From: Nannobrachium achirus
Taxonomy: Eukaryota; Chordata; Actinopteri; Myctophiformes; Myctophidae
NCBI GenBank assembly: GCA_963921795.1
Contig: OY997658.1
Coordinates: forward strand, 54,204,346 to 54,268,345
Length of the DNA stretch: 64,000 bases
Direction: 5' to 3'
Below, piece after piece: positions 12,558-24,508 of this stretch. The translations under genes and the position numbers were made by a program. Under the pieces are notes generated by a model. That model was not told where the DNA came from, searched no databases, and worked only from the letters and a program-made list of their open reading frames with translations. Each line of letters begins with the position of its first letter. The first letter of the stretch is position 1.

Positions 12558-13457
12558 TAGCTGCAAATTGCAACACTCGATTTTTTTAATCGGATGAATC
12601 TAGGGTTGCAATACCTCCCATAGGCAGCAAATGCATCAAAACAGTTTTTTTGCTATCTGATTGTATTAAACGACGTCAAACTCACCAATATTGGGGCTCT
12701 ATGGAAAGCTTGGAGTATCCTCTTTCTATCTGCAAAGTGTTTGTTTCAGAAAAAAACAGTGCAGACATGCTATGAGCTACTTTCTGTCCAGAAATTCGGT
12801 TTAGGTGATTCGTTTTTTCTTAGTGCTGGAGTTTGGAAGCACTCAGCGGTCCTGTGTACCAGCTGGTTTAGTCAGGGACCCACAAGCCCAAAAGCTCAAG
12901 TAATATTAGTTTGGTCATTAAGGTCCACAGAATGAGAGGTCTGCTCTGCCGGCAACATCTCGAAAAAAAGTTATGGCCATTTGTATATTCACTGTCCCAT
13001 CGACTTCACTAACAGGAAAAGAAAAATATTTAAAAAAGAAAATAAATGTGCTTTACAGTACGTAGTATGTGAGGGGTCAAACTAGGGGTTCTTCATGATT
13101 CTGAATCCATTGCAAGCATTTGTTTTGCATGAAAAACATTCCTTGGGCTGAATTTCGCCCCCCCCCCAACTTTGTAAAAAGTGATGAGTCATCAAAAAAT
13201 TATCACTTTTCACAGTTTTGGGGCCGATATTTTGTAACTCATAAAATGTCTACGCTGGGTTTTTCTGAAACAAACACTTTGCAGATAGAAAGAGGATACT
13301 CCAAGCTTTCCATACAGCCCCAATATTGGTGAGTTTGACGTCGTTTAATACAATCAGATAGCAAAAAACTGTGTTGATGCATTGGCTGCCTATGGGAGGT
13401 ATTGCAACCCTAGATTCATCCGATTAAAAGAAAATCTAGTGTTGCAATTTGCGGCTA
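12558..13457. mobile_element. Foldback element
   Basis: Arms 12558-12752 and 13262-13457 are inverted copies (for example GATAGAAAGAGGATACTCC and its complement). The 0.5-kb loop contains the GTGAGGGGTC...GAATCCATTGCAAGC sequence also found twice in the 42599-43792 foldback, so the two are related. The 14.9-kb element is inserted at its right tip. Confidence 0.8.
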
Positions 13458-13789
13458 CCCTTACCAAAAAGTAGTATACTTACGTATACTCTGAGTATAC
13501 TTGTTATGAACTAGGTATACTTTGTCTAAACTAATACTTTGGTAAGTATACTTTTCTGTTTACTTAAAATGTACTATCAGGAATATACTTAACAAAAGTT
13601 TATACTGACGAGTACACAGCAAAAGTTTAAGTATACTTTTCCTTCATTTCAAGTGCAGCCTATATTCTATAGTACTGTGTTCTTATACAGTATCTGGCTT
13701 GTATATTATATTAGTATCTGTATACTTGTATATATCTCACACTGGCTGCTTGAGGTAGTTGCCCTACACTGTGCACCTGTAGTGCTTAT

Positions 13790-16700
13790 GCTTGAGGTAT
13801 ACTAGATTTATACTTGAACTGCACTATTTTCATACATGAAGTATACCATTTATATACTCCAAACATACTATGCGTGAACTTAATGTACACTACTCTTTTA
13901 CTTGCAGTGTACTTGAATTGCACTTTTCTTATACTTGAGGGGTACCATATTTATTTACACAAAATGTATATACTACAAACATACTATGCGTGAACTTAAT
14001 GTACACTACTCTTTTATTTGCAGTGTACTTGAATTGCACTTTTCTTATACTTGAGGTATACTATGGTCATACTTCAACTGCACTACTTTTAAACTTGCAC
14101 CATACCGGTTATATACTCTAAACATACTGTGCGTGAACTTAATGGACACTACTCTTTTACCTGCAGTGTACTTGAATTGCACTTTTCTTATACTTGAAGA
14201 ATACCAGTTATAGACATAAACCATACTGTGCGTGAACTTAATGGACACTACTCTTTTACTTGCAGTGTACTTGAATTGCACTTTTCTTATACTTGAGGTG
14301 TACCATGTATTTTCACAAAACATACTATGTGTGAACGTAATGTACACTACTCTTTTACTTGCAGGGTACTTGAATTGCACTTTAATTATGCATGACGTAT
14401 ACTACGATTGTACTTGAAATGCACTATTATATACTCCAAACATACTATGCGTGAACTTAATGTACACTTGCAGTGTAATTGAATTGCACTTTTATTATAC
14501 TAGAGGTATACCATTTATACACAAAACATATTATGTGTGAACTTAATGTACACTACTCTTTTACTTACAGGGTACTTAAATTGCACTTTTCTTATACTTG
14601 ACGTATACTACATTTATACTTGAATTTCACTACTTTTAAACTTGAATTGCACTTTTCTTATACATGAGGTTTACTATGGTCATACTTCAACTGCACTACT
14701 TTTAAACTTGCAACATACCAGTTATATACTCTAAACATACTGTGCGTGAACTTAATGGACACTACTCTTTTACCTGCAGTGTACTTGAATTGCACTTTTC
14801 TTATACTTGAAGAATACCAGTTATATACTCAAACCATACTGTGCGTGAACTTAATGGACACTACTCTTTTACTTGCATTGTACTTGAATTGCACGTTTCT
14901 TATACTTGACGTATACTACGTTTATATTTCAACTGCACTATTTTCATACTTGAGGTATACCTATTATATACTACAAACATACTATGCTTGAACTTAATGT
15001 ACACTACTCTTGTATTTGCAGTGTACTTGAATTGCACTTTTCTTATACGTGAGGTATACTATGGTCATACTTCAACTGCACTACTTTTAAACTTGCAACA
15101 TACCAGTTATATACTCTAAACATACTGTGGGTGAACTTAATGGACACTACTCTTTTACCTGCAGTGTACTTGAATTGCACTTTTCTTATACTTGAAGAAT
15201 ATCAGTTATATACTCAAACCATACTGTGCGTGAACTTAATGGACACTACTCTTTTACTTGCATTGTACTTGAATTGCACGTTTCTTATACTTGACGTATA
15301 CTACGTTTATATTTGAACTGCACTATTTTCATACTTGAGGTATACCATTTATATACTACAAACATACTATGCTTGAACTTAATGTACACTACTCTTGTAT
15401 TTGCAGTGTACTTGAATTGCACTTTTCTTATAATTGAAGTATACTATGGTCATACTTCAACTGCACTACTTTTAAACTTTCACCATACCGGTTATATACT
15501 CTAAACATACTGTGCGTGAACTTACTGGACACTACTCTTTTACCTGCAGTGTACTTGAATTGCACTTTTCTTATACTTAAAGAATACCAGTTATATACTC
15601 AAACCATACTGTGCGTGAACTTAATGGACACTACTCTTTTACTTGCATTGTACTTGAATTGCACGTTTCTTATACTTGACGTATACTACGTTTATATTTG
15701 AACTGCACTATTTTCAGACTTGAGGTATACCATTTATATACTCCAAACATACTATGCGTGAGCTTAATGTACACTACTCTTTTATTTGCAGTGTACTTGA
15801 ATTGCATTTTTCTTATACTTGACGTATACTACATTTATACTTGAATTTCACTACTTTTAAACTTGAATTGCACTTTTCTTATACGTGAGGTATACTATGG
15901 TCATACTTCAACTGCACTACCTTTAAACTTGCACCATACCAGTTATATACTCTAAACATACTGTGTGTGAACTTAATGGACACTACTCTTTTACCTGCAG
16001 TGTACTTGAATTGCACTTTTCTTATACTTGAAGAATAGCAGTTATATACTCAAACCATACTGTGCGTGAACTTAATGGACACTACTCTTTTACTTGCATT
16101 GTACTTGAATTGCACGTTTCTTATACTTGTTGTATACTACGTTTATATTTGAACTGCACTATTTTCAGACTTGAGGTATACCATTTATATACTCTAAACA
16201 TACTATGCATGAACTTAATGTACACTAGTCTTTTACTAGCAGTGTACTTGAATTGCACCTTTCTTATACTTGAGGTATACTACGTTTATACTTGAACTGT
16301 ACTATTTTCTTACTTGAAGTATACCATTTAAATACTCCTAACATACTCTACGTTAACTTACTGTACAGAACTCTTTTACTTGCAGGGTACTTGAATTGCA
16401 CTTTTCTTATACTTGACGTATACTACGTTTATACTTGACCTGCACTATTATATACTCCAAACATACTATGCGTGAACTTAATGTACACTACTCTTTTACT
16501 TGCAGTGTACTTGAATTGCACTTTTCTTATACTTTAGGTATACCATTTATATACACAAAACACACTATGTGTGAACTTAATGTACACTACTCTCTTACTT
16601 GCAGTGTACTTGAATTGCATGTTTTTTATAGTTGACGTATACTATGTTTATACTTGAACTGCCCTATTGTCATACTTGAAGTATAGCATTTATATACTGA

Positions 16701-17815
16701 AAATATACTATGTGTGAACGTAATGTACACTACTCTTTTACTTTGAATGTACTTAAATTGCACTTTTATTATACTTGAGGTATACTACGTTTATACTTTA
16801 ACGTACTATGCGTGAACTTAATGGACACTAATGTACACTACTCTCTTACTTGCAGTGTACTTGAATTGCATGTTTTTTATAGTTGACGTATACTATGTTT
16901 ATACTTGAACTGCCCTATTTTCATACTTGAAGTATAGCATTCATATACTGAAAATATACAATTTGTGAACGTAATGTACACTACTCTTTTACTTTGAATG
17001 TACTTAAATTGCACTTTTATTATACTTGAGGTATACTACGTTTATACTTTAACGTACTATGCGTGAACTTAATGGACACTACTCTTTTACTTGAATTGCA
17101 CTTTTCTTATACATGACGTATACTACGTTTATATTTGAATTGCACTACTTTTAACCTTGAAGTATACCATTTATATACTCAAACTATACTATGCATCAAC
17201 TTAATGTGAACTACTCATTTACCTCTAGTGTACTTGAATTGCACTTTTCTTATACATGAGGTATACTACGTTTATATTTGAGCGGCACTTTTTTCATACT
17301 TGAAGTATAGCATTTATATGCTCGGAACATACTATGCATGAACTTGATGGACACTACTCTTTTACTTGAATTGCACTATTCTTATACTTGACGTATACTA
17401 CGTTTATATTTGAATTGCATTCATTTTAAACTTGAAGTATACCATTTATATACTCAAAACATACTATGCGTGAATTTAATGTACACTACTCTTTTACTTG
17501 CAGTGCACTTGAATTGCACTCTTCTTTTACTTGAGGTATACTATGGTCATACTTGAACTGCACTACTTTTAAACTTGAACCATACCAGTTATATACTCAA
17601 AACATACTATACGTCAACTTAATGGTCACTACTCTTTTACTTGCAGTGTACTCGAATTGCACGTTTTTTTATACTTTACGTATACTACCTTTATACTTGA
17701 ACTGCACTATTTTCATACTTGAAGTATACCATTTATATACTCAAAACATACTTGAATTGCACTTTTCTTATACTTGAGGTATACTATGTTTATACTTGAA
17801 CTGCACTATTTTCAT
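13790..17815 (+). repeat. Tandem array, left arm
   Basis: Diverged units of roughly 100-145 bp, each with CATACTATGCGTGAACTTAATG, CACTACTCTTTTACTTGCAG and GTACTTGAATTGCACTTTTC blocks. Higher-order copies of about 385-430 bp recur from 14660, 15044, 15440 and 15880. Short peptides read from it (LMDTTLL...VYLNCTF) only reflect the repeat. Confidence 0.93.
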
Positions 17816-18444
17816 TGTAGCGACGGGGTGCAACTAATTAATAAGTATTGTAATGGTTAAAGAAAGACAGAGTGTGAAATATTATAGCTTTGGAAATGGA
17901 GGACTGTATACTCTGGAGTTGAGGTTATGCCCACCACAGGGCTCCAGTCAAAGAGCAGTAATCAATGATGACACTTGATGGCGTTTTATGTGTTTTTTAT
18001 AAAGGAGGTAGTTGGTGGACACAAACATACACAATGATGAATGGTATCTGAAAATATAGAAATACTACATAAGGATAAGGAGACAATAAACAATATGCAG
18101 TAGTAACCTACACAAATGTAGCATATTACTGAAATGAGCCATGCACTCATGTGCCAGCTTAGACCCAGCATGCACTCACACACAGGTTAGACTAGGGCCT
18201 GTTAGCTTAGCCACTGAAGTTTAGCTAGCAAACACAATTACAAAAACAAACTTTTTAAACCACACACAGATCAATTCTGATACAATGACCTGTTACCACA
18301 TGAACCATTATTGTTCTGCAGGACAGAAAACAACTCACTTTGTCAAGAACGCATTCTTATGTGCATATGTTTGTGTGTGGCTGCACTCATGCATGTAAAC
18401 AGTTGGGGTCCTCTGTTCTAGTGGTGCCCAAACAACTGCCTCAA

Positions 18445-18585
18445 CTAAAGTGTCACCTGGGTCCTGATCAGAGGGTACCTGAGGCATGCCTGCTCTAAAT
18501 GGGGACAATAAAGGTGGTGATGGGGTTTGGTGTTGCTGAACTGTCTGTAGATTTCACTCTGAATGTGTAGACTTGCCGGTCCCAT
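18445..18585 (-). CDS. Short ORF of unknown function in left core arm of the palindrome
   Basis: 46 residues beginning MGPASLHIQSEIYRQFSNTK and then His/Cys/Leu-rich. It lies on the minus strand behind a TATAAATA box (complement of 18761-18768), a short leader exon, and a candidate GT-AG intron (18593-18690) whose acceptor is 7 nt before the ATG. The same ordered set occurs in mirror image in the right arm. Not a known domain to me. It may be the 5' end of an ancestral transposon gene whose body has been lost; expression and coding status are inference. Confidence 0.4.
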   Translation of the reverse strand: MGPASLHIQSEIYRQFSNTKPHHHLYCPHLEQACLRYPLIRTQVTL

Positions 18586-19008
18586 TATACACCTACAAAT
18601 GAACAGATAAAGCACATTAGTTATGGGAGTCAACAGTAGTAATATACTTTGAATTGATAAGTAGAATGCCAAGATGTGTGATGATAATACCTTTGTCTGA
18701 TGTTCTCCTCCTCCCAGGGTGGTGTTCGGGCAAAAGAGTTCCCTCCGGGAACACACACCCTATTTATAGTCCTGGGAGGGTGAAACCAAGTGGGAAGTGG
18801 ATAGAGGGGAGATTGAGAATGATTCTAATGCATTTAATAATACAAAAGTACTTAAAATACTAGCACATGGATATGCTCCTTTAATTCATATCTCCAATTA
18901 CCACTATGCCCACTAAATGTGTACACCCACCATACATTATTAAATGCATTAGAATAATTTTCAATCTCCCCTCTATCCACCCCCCACTTGGCTTCACCCT
19001 CCCAGGAC

Positions 19009-19016
19009 TATAAATA
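19009..19016 (+). promoter_or_regulatory. TATA box in the right core arm
   Basis: GGACTATAAATAGTGTG lies about 70 bp before the candidate donor at 19083. Its mirror image, TATTTATA at 18761-18768, serves the opposite direction, so the palindrome centre has two divergent core promoters about 240 bp apart. Confidence 0.5.
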
Positions 19017-19208
19017 GTGTGCGTGTTACCGGAGGGAACTCTTTTGCCCGAACACCACCCTGGGAGGAGGAGACAGACAAAGGTAAGGGTTTTACAAATA
19101 ACAGCTTTACATTATCTTCACAAATCTTGAGTATTCTACTTGTCAATTCAAAGTATATTACTACTGTATATTACTAATGTGCTTTATCTGTTCATTTGTA
19201 GGTGTATA

Positions 19209-19295
19209 ATGGGACCGGCAAGACTACACATTCAGAGTGAAATCTACAGACAGTTCAGCAACACCAAACATTCCCCCAACTGTTTACATGCATGA
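19209..19295 (+). pseudogene. Truncated mirror copy of the short ORF in the right core arm
   Basis: Reads MGPARLHIQSEIYRQFSNTK for 20 residues, then diverges and stops at residue 28. Compared with the left arm about 140 bp are missing just after ACACCAAAC. Upstream are TATAAATA (19009-19016), leader, donor AAAG|GTAAGG (19083) and acceptor TTTGTAG (19201). Conservation of the splice signals and first 20 residues between arms suggests a once functional unit. Confidence 0.4.
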
Positions 19296-19875
19296 GTGCA
19301 GCCACACACAAACATATGCACATAAGAATGCGTTCTTGACAAAGGGAGTTCTGTCCTGCAGAGCAATAATGGTTCATGTGGTAACAGTTCATTGTGTCAG
19401 AATTGATCTGTGTGTGGTTTAAAAAGTTTGTTTTTGTAATTGTGTTTGCTAGCTAAACTTCAGTGGCTAAGCTAACAGGCCCTAGTCTAACCTGTGTGTG
19501 AGTGCATGCTGGGTCTAAGCTGGCACATGAGTGCATGGCATTTCAGTAATATGCTATGTTTGTGTAGGTTACTACTGCATATCGTTTATTGTCTCCTTAT
19601 CCTTATGTATTATTTCTATATTTTCAGATACCATTCATCATTGTGTATGTTTGTGTCCGCCAACTACCTCCTTTATAAAAACCACATAAAACACCAAGTG
19701 TCATCATTGATTACTGCTCTTTGACTGGAGCCCTGTGGTGCGCATAACCTCAACTCCAGAATATACAGTCCTCCATTTCCAAAGCTATAATATTTCACAC
19801 TCTGTCTTTCTTTAACCATTAAAATACCTATGCAGAACTGTGTTCGAATATTAATTAGTTGCACCCCGTCGCTAC

Positions 19876-22800
19876 AATGAAAATAGTGCAGTTCAAGTAT
19901 AAACATAGTATACCTCAAGTATAAGAAAAGTGCAATTCAATGTTTTGAGTATGTAAATGGTATACTTCAAGCATGAAAATAGTCTAGTTCAAGTATAAAC
20001 GTAGTATACGTAAAGTATAAAAAACGTGCAATTCAAGTACACTGAAAGGTAAAGAGTAGTGTACATTAAGTTCATGCATAGTATGTTCTGAGTATATAAA
20101 TGGTATACTTCAAGTAATAAAATAGTGCATTTCAAGTATGAAAGTAGTATACCTCACGTATAAGAAAAGTGCAATTCAAGTACACAGCAAGTGTACATTA
20201 GGTTCACGCATAGTATGTTTTGAGTATATAACTGGTATACTTTGAGTATGAAAATAGTGCAGTTCAAGTATGACCATAGTATACCTCAAGTATGAGAAAA
20301 GTGCAATTAAAGTGCACTGCAGGTAAAAGAGTAGTGAACATTAAGTTCACGCACAATATGTGTTGAGTATATAAATGGTATACTTCGAGTATACAAATAG
20401 TGCAGTTCAAATATACACGTAGTATATGTCAAGTATAAGCTAAGTGCAATTCAAGTACAATGCAAGTAAAAGAGTAGTGTCCATTAAGTTCACGCCTAGT
20501 ATGTTTTGAGTATATAACTGGTATACTTCAAGTATAAGAAACGTTCAATTCAAGTACACTGCAGGTAAAATAGTAGTGTACATTAGGTTCACGCATAGTA
20601 TGTTTTGAGTATATAAATGGTATACTTCAAGTTTAAAAGTAGTGCAGTTCAAGTATGACCATAGTATACCTCAAGTATAAGAATAGTGCAATTCAAGTAA
20701 AAGAGTAGTGTCCATGAAGTTCACGCATAGTATGTTTTGAGTATATAACTGGTATGGTTCAAGTTCAAAAGTAGTGCAGTTCAAGTATGACCATAGTATA
20801 CCTCAAGTAAAAGAAGAGTGCAATTCAAGCGCACTGCAGGTAAAAGAGTAGTGTACATTAAGTTCACGCACAGTTTGTTTTGAGTATATAAATGGTACGA
20901 TTCAAGTTTAAAAGTAGTGCAGTTCAAGTATGACCATAGTATACTTCAAGTATAAGAAAAGAGCAATTAAAGTGCACTGCAGGTAAAAGAGTAGTGAACA
21001 TTAAGTTCATGCACAGTATGTGTTGAGTATATAAATGGTATACCTCGAGTATGGAAATAGTGCAGTTCAAATATAAACACAGTTTACGTCAAGTATAAGA
21101 CAAGTGCACAGCAAGTAAAAGAGTAGTGTACATTAAGTTCACGCATAGTATGTTTTGAGTATATAAATGGTATACCTCGAGTATGAAACTAGGGCAGTTC
21201 AAATATAAACGTAGTATACGTCAAATATAAAACAAGTGCAGTTCAAGTAAAAGAGTAGTTTTAATTAAGTACACGCATAGTATGTGTTGAGTATATAAAT
21301 GGTATACTTCAAGTTTTAAAGTAGTGCAGTTCAAGTATGACCATAGTATACCTCAAGTAAAAGAAGAGTGCAATTCAAGTGCACTGCAGGTAAAAGAGTA
21401 GTGTACATTAAGTTCACGCACAGTATGTTTTGAGTATATAAATGGTACGATTCAAGTTAAAAGTAGTGCAGTTCAAGTATGACCATAGTATACCTCAAGT
21501 ATAAGAAAAGAGCAGTTAAAGTGCACTGCAGGTAAAAGAGTAGTGAACATTAAGTTCACGCGCAGTATGTGTTGAGTATATAAATGGTATACCTGGAGTA
21601 TGGAAATAGTGCAGTTCAAATATAAACGTAGTATACGTCAAATATAAAACAAGTGCAGTTCAAGTAAAAGAGTAGTGTCAGTTAAGTACACGCATAGTAT
21701 GTGTTAAGTATATAAATGGTATACTTCAAGTTTTAAAGTAGTGCAGTTCAAGTATGACCATAGTATACCTCAAGTAAAAGAAGAGTGCAATTCAAGTGCA
21801 CTGCAGGTAAAAGAGTAGTGTACATTAAGTTCACGCACAGTATGTTTTGAGTATATAAATGGTATGATTCAAGTTTAAAAGTAGTGCAGTTCAAGTATGA
21901 CCATAGTATACCTCAAGTATAAGAAAAGAGCAATTAAAGTGCACTGCAGGTAAAAGAGTAGTGAACATTAAGTTCACGCACAGTATGTGTTGAGTATATA
22001 AATGGTATACTTCGAGTATAGAAATAGTGCAGTTCAAATATACACATAGTATATGTCAAGTATAAGCTAAGTGCAATTCAAGTACAATGCAAGTAAAAGA
22101 GTAGTGTCCATTAAGTTCACGCCTAGTATGTTTTGAGTATATAACTGGAATACTTCAAGTATAAGAAACGTTCAATTCAAGTACACTGCAGGTAAAATAG
22201 TAGTGTACATTAAGTTCACGCATAGTATGTTTTGAGTATATAAATGGTATACTTCAAGTTTAAAAGTAGTGCAGTTCAAGTATGACCATAGTATACCTCA
22301 AGTATAAGAATAGTGCAATTCAAGTAAAAGAGTGGTGTCCATGAAGTTCACGCATAGTATGTTTTGAGTATATAACTGGTATGGTTCAAGTTCAAAAGTA
22401 GTGCAGTTCAAGTATGACCATAGTATACCTCAAGTAAAAGAAGAGTGCAATTCAAGTGCACTGCAAGTAAAAGAGTAGTGTACATTAAAATCACGCATAG
22501 TATGTTTTGAGTATATAAATGGCATACCTCGAGTATGAAAATAGTGCAGTTCAAATGTAAACGTAGTTTACGTCAAGTATAAGACAAGTGCACTGCAAGT
22601 AAAAGAGTAGTGTAAGTTAAGTTCACGCATAGTATGTTTTGAGTATATAACTGGTATGGTTCAAGTTTAAAAGTAGTGCAGTTCAAGTATGACCATAGTA
22701 TACCTCAAGTAAATGAAAAGTGCAATTCAAGTGCACTGCAAGTAACAGAGTAGTGTACACTAAGTTCACGCATAGTATGTTTTGAGTATATAAATGGTGT

Positions 22801-23450
22801 ACTTCAAGTTTAAAAGTAGTGCAGTTCAATTATGACCATAGTATACCTCAAGTAAAAGAAAAGTGCCATTCAAGTATGACCAAAGTCTTCCTCAAGTAAA
22901 TGAAAAGTGCAATTCAAGTGCACTGCAAGTAAAAGAGTAGTGTACATCAAGTATGTTTTGAGTATATAAATGGTATACTTCAAGTTTAAAATGAATGCAA
23001 TTCAAATATAAACGTAGTATACGTCAAGTATAAGAATAGTGCAATTCAAGTAAAAGAGTAGTGTCCATTAAGTCCACGCATAGTATGTTTTGAGTATATA
23101 ACCGTTATACTTCAAGTATGAAATAGTACTGTTCAAATGTAAACGTAGTACAATTCAAGTACACTGCAGGTAAAAGAGTAGTGTACATTAAGTTCATGCA
23201 TAGTATAGTTTGAGTATATAAATGGTATACTTCAAGGTTACAAGTAGTGCAGTTCATATGACCTTAGTATACCTCAAGTACAATAAAAGTGCTATTCAAG
23301 TACACTGCAGGTAAAAGAGTAGTGTACATTAAGTTCACGCATAGTATGTTTTACGTATATAAATGGTATACTTCAAATTTAAATGTAGTGCAGTTCAGGT
23401 ATGACCATAGTATACCTCTTGTATAAGAGAAGTGCAATTCAAGTAAATAA
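19876..23450 (-). repeat. Tandem array, right arm (inverted)
   Basis: Reverse complement of the left array: units with GTGCAATTCAAGTAC, CTGCAGGTAAAAGAGTAGTG and CATTAAGTTCACGCATAGTATG. Higher-order repetition of a few hundred bp is visible between 20700 and 22450. The arms are similar but not identical. Confidence 0.93.
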
Positions 23451-24046
23451 GTAGTGTACTTAAGTATACATCTGAGTATATGAATGGTTTATTTTAAGTA
23501 AGGGAATAGCACAATTCTAGTGTATGAATACAATAATTTAAGTATACTCATATATACTTCATGTATACTTTAAGTAAACTTAGAGTTTACTCGAGTATAC
23601 TCAAAAGTGGGCCAATTCAGATTACTTTTAGTACGGTAGGTATACTGTAAGTATACTAACTAGTAGGGTTGCCCGATCCCGATCACGTGATCGGATCGGC
23701 CGCCGATATGGCCGTTTTTATAAGATCGGAGATCGGGGGGAAAAAAATCGATTTTTTTTTTTTTTTTTTTTTTTTTTTCAAAAAAATATTTTCTGGGAGT
23801 ACTGAAAGTTACAGGTAAGGTGAATGCGATATGAAATGTAAGCTTACCATAATCACAGTAATCCTTAATCATTTTCAATCATATTCAAGGGCTTTTGGAG
23901 AAATGAGACAGACAGAGCACTGCAGAGGGAAGGTGATTGTGTCAGACTCTGTGTACAGCTGGCAGCTGATGCCAATAAGTAGTAATTGGCCCCTTGCTAA
24001 TGGATCAAAGGAAGGCAATTATGTCTCTCTGCACTGTCAACTAGCT

Positions 24047-24479
24047 CAGTGGTTCTCAACCTGTGGGTCGGGACCCCCAGGGGGGTCCTCAAATTATTTT
24101 GGGGGGGTCCCCAGATGATTAACTTAATGTGCAACATTGTTTTCTCTCTCAACAGTAAACAAATCAACATAAAGTTTAAGTGTATAGAGGGTATCTGCAC
24201 ATTTCGAAAGTGAAAAATTAAGGACTTTTTAATACCTCTAAAATGACAAATTAAACATTGGCCAAATTGTCAAATATTAAAGCCAGAAATTGTGAAAATA
24301 GCCGATCTACATGCTCACAACGCCTCGCGTTGCGAGGCGTTGTGAGCATGTAGATCTGCTATTTTCACAATAGAACCGTGTTATACAAAATATACTTCCT
24401 CAACTCTTCAGGGTCGGGGGTCCCCAGTTAAAATATGATTATTTTGGGGGTCACGGCCTGAAAAGGTTGAGAACCACTG
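24047..24479. mobile_element. hAT-like MITE (CAGTGGTTCTCAACC family), 433 bp, perfect target duplication
   Basis: CAGTGGTTCTCAACC...GGTTGAGAACCACTG with identical AACTAGCT at 24039-24046 and 24480-24487. The hairpin module is at 24298-24362, near its middle. Confidence 0.95.
24298..24362. repeat. Recurrent hairpin module, best-preserved copy
   Basis: ATAGCCGATCTACATGCTCAC + AACGCCTCGCG TTGCGAGGCGTT + GTGAGCATGTAGATCTGCTAT. A compensating A-T change (CATGCTC/GAGCATG) keeps the arms paired. Flanks GTGAAA/TTTCAC also pair. Confidence 0.93.
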
Positions 24480-24508
24480 AACTAGCTGCTACTGCATACT
24501 TTTAAAGC

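Noticed and set aside
14045-17777. Several similar 60-110 residue ORFs (LMDTTLL, VYLNCTF motifs) that look like a protein-repeat family
   Set aside because: They arise from translating the tandem DNA array in any open frame; ends coincide with repeat phases and there are no start contexts, domains or splice signals specific to them.
13790-23450. CRISPR-like array
   Set aside because: Units are adjacent and diverged with no unique spacers, the setting is a vertebrate genome, and the arms are inverted copies.
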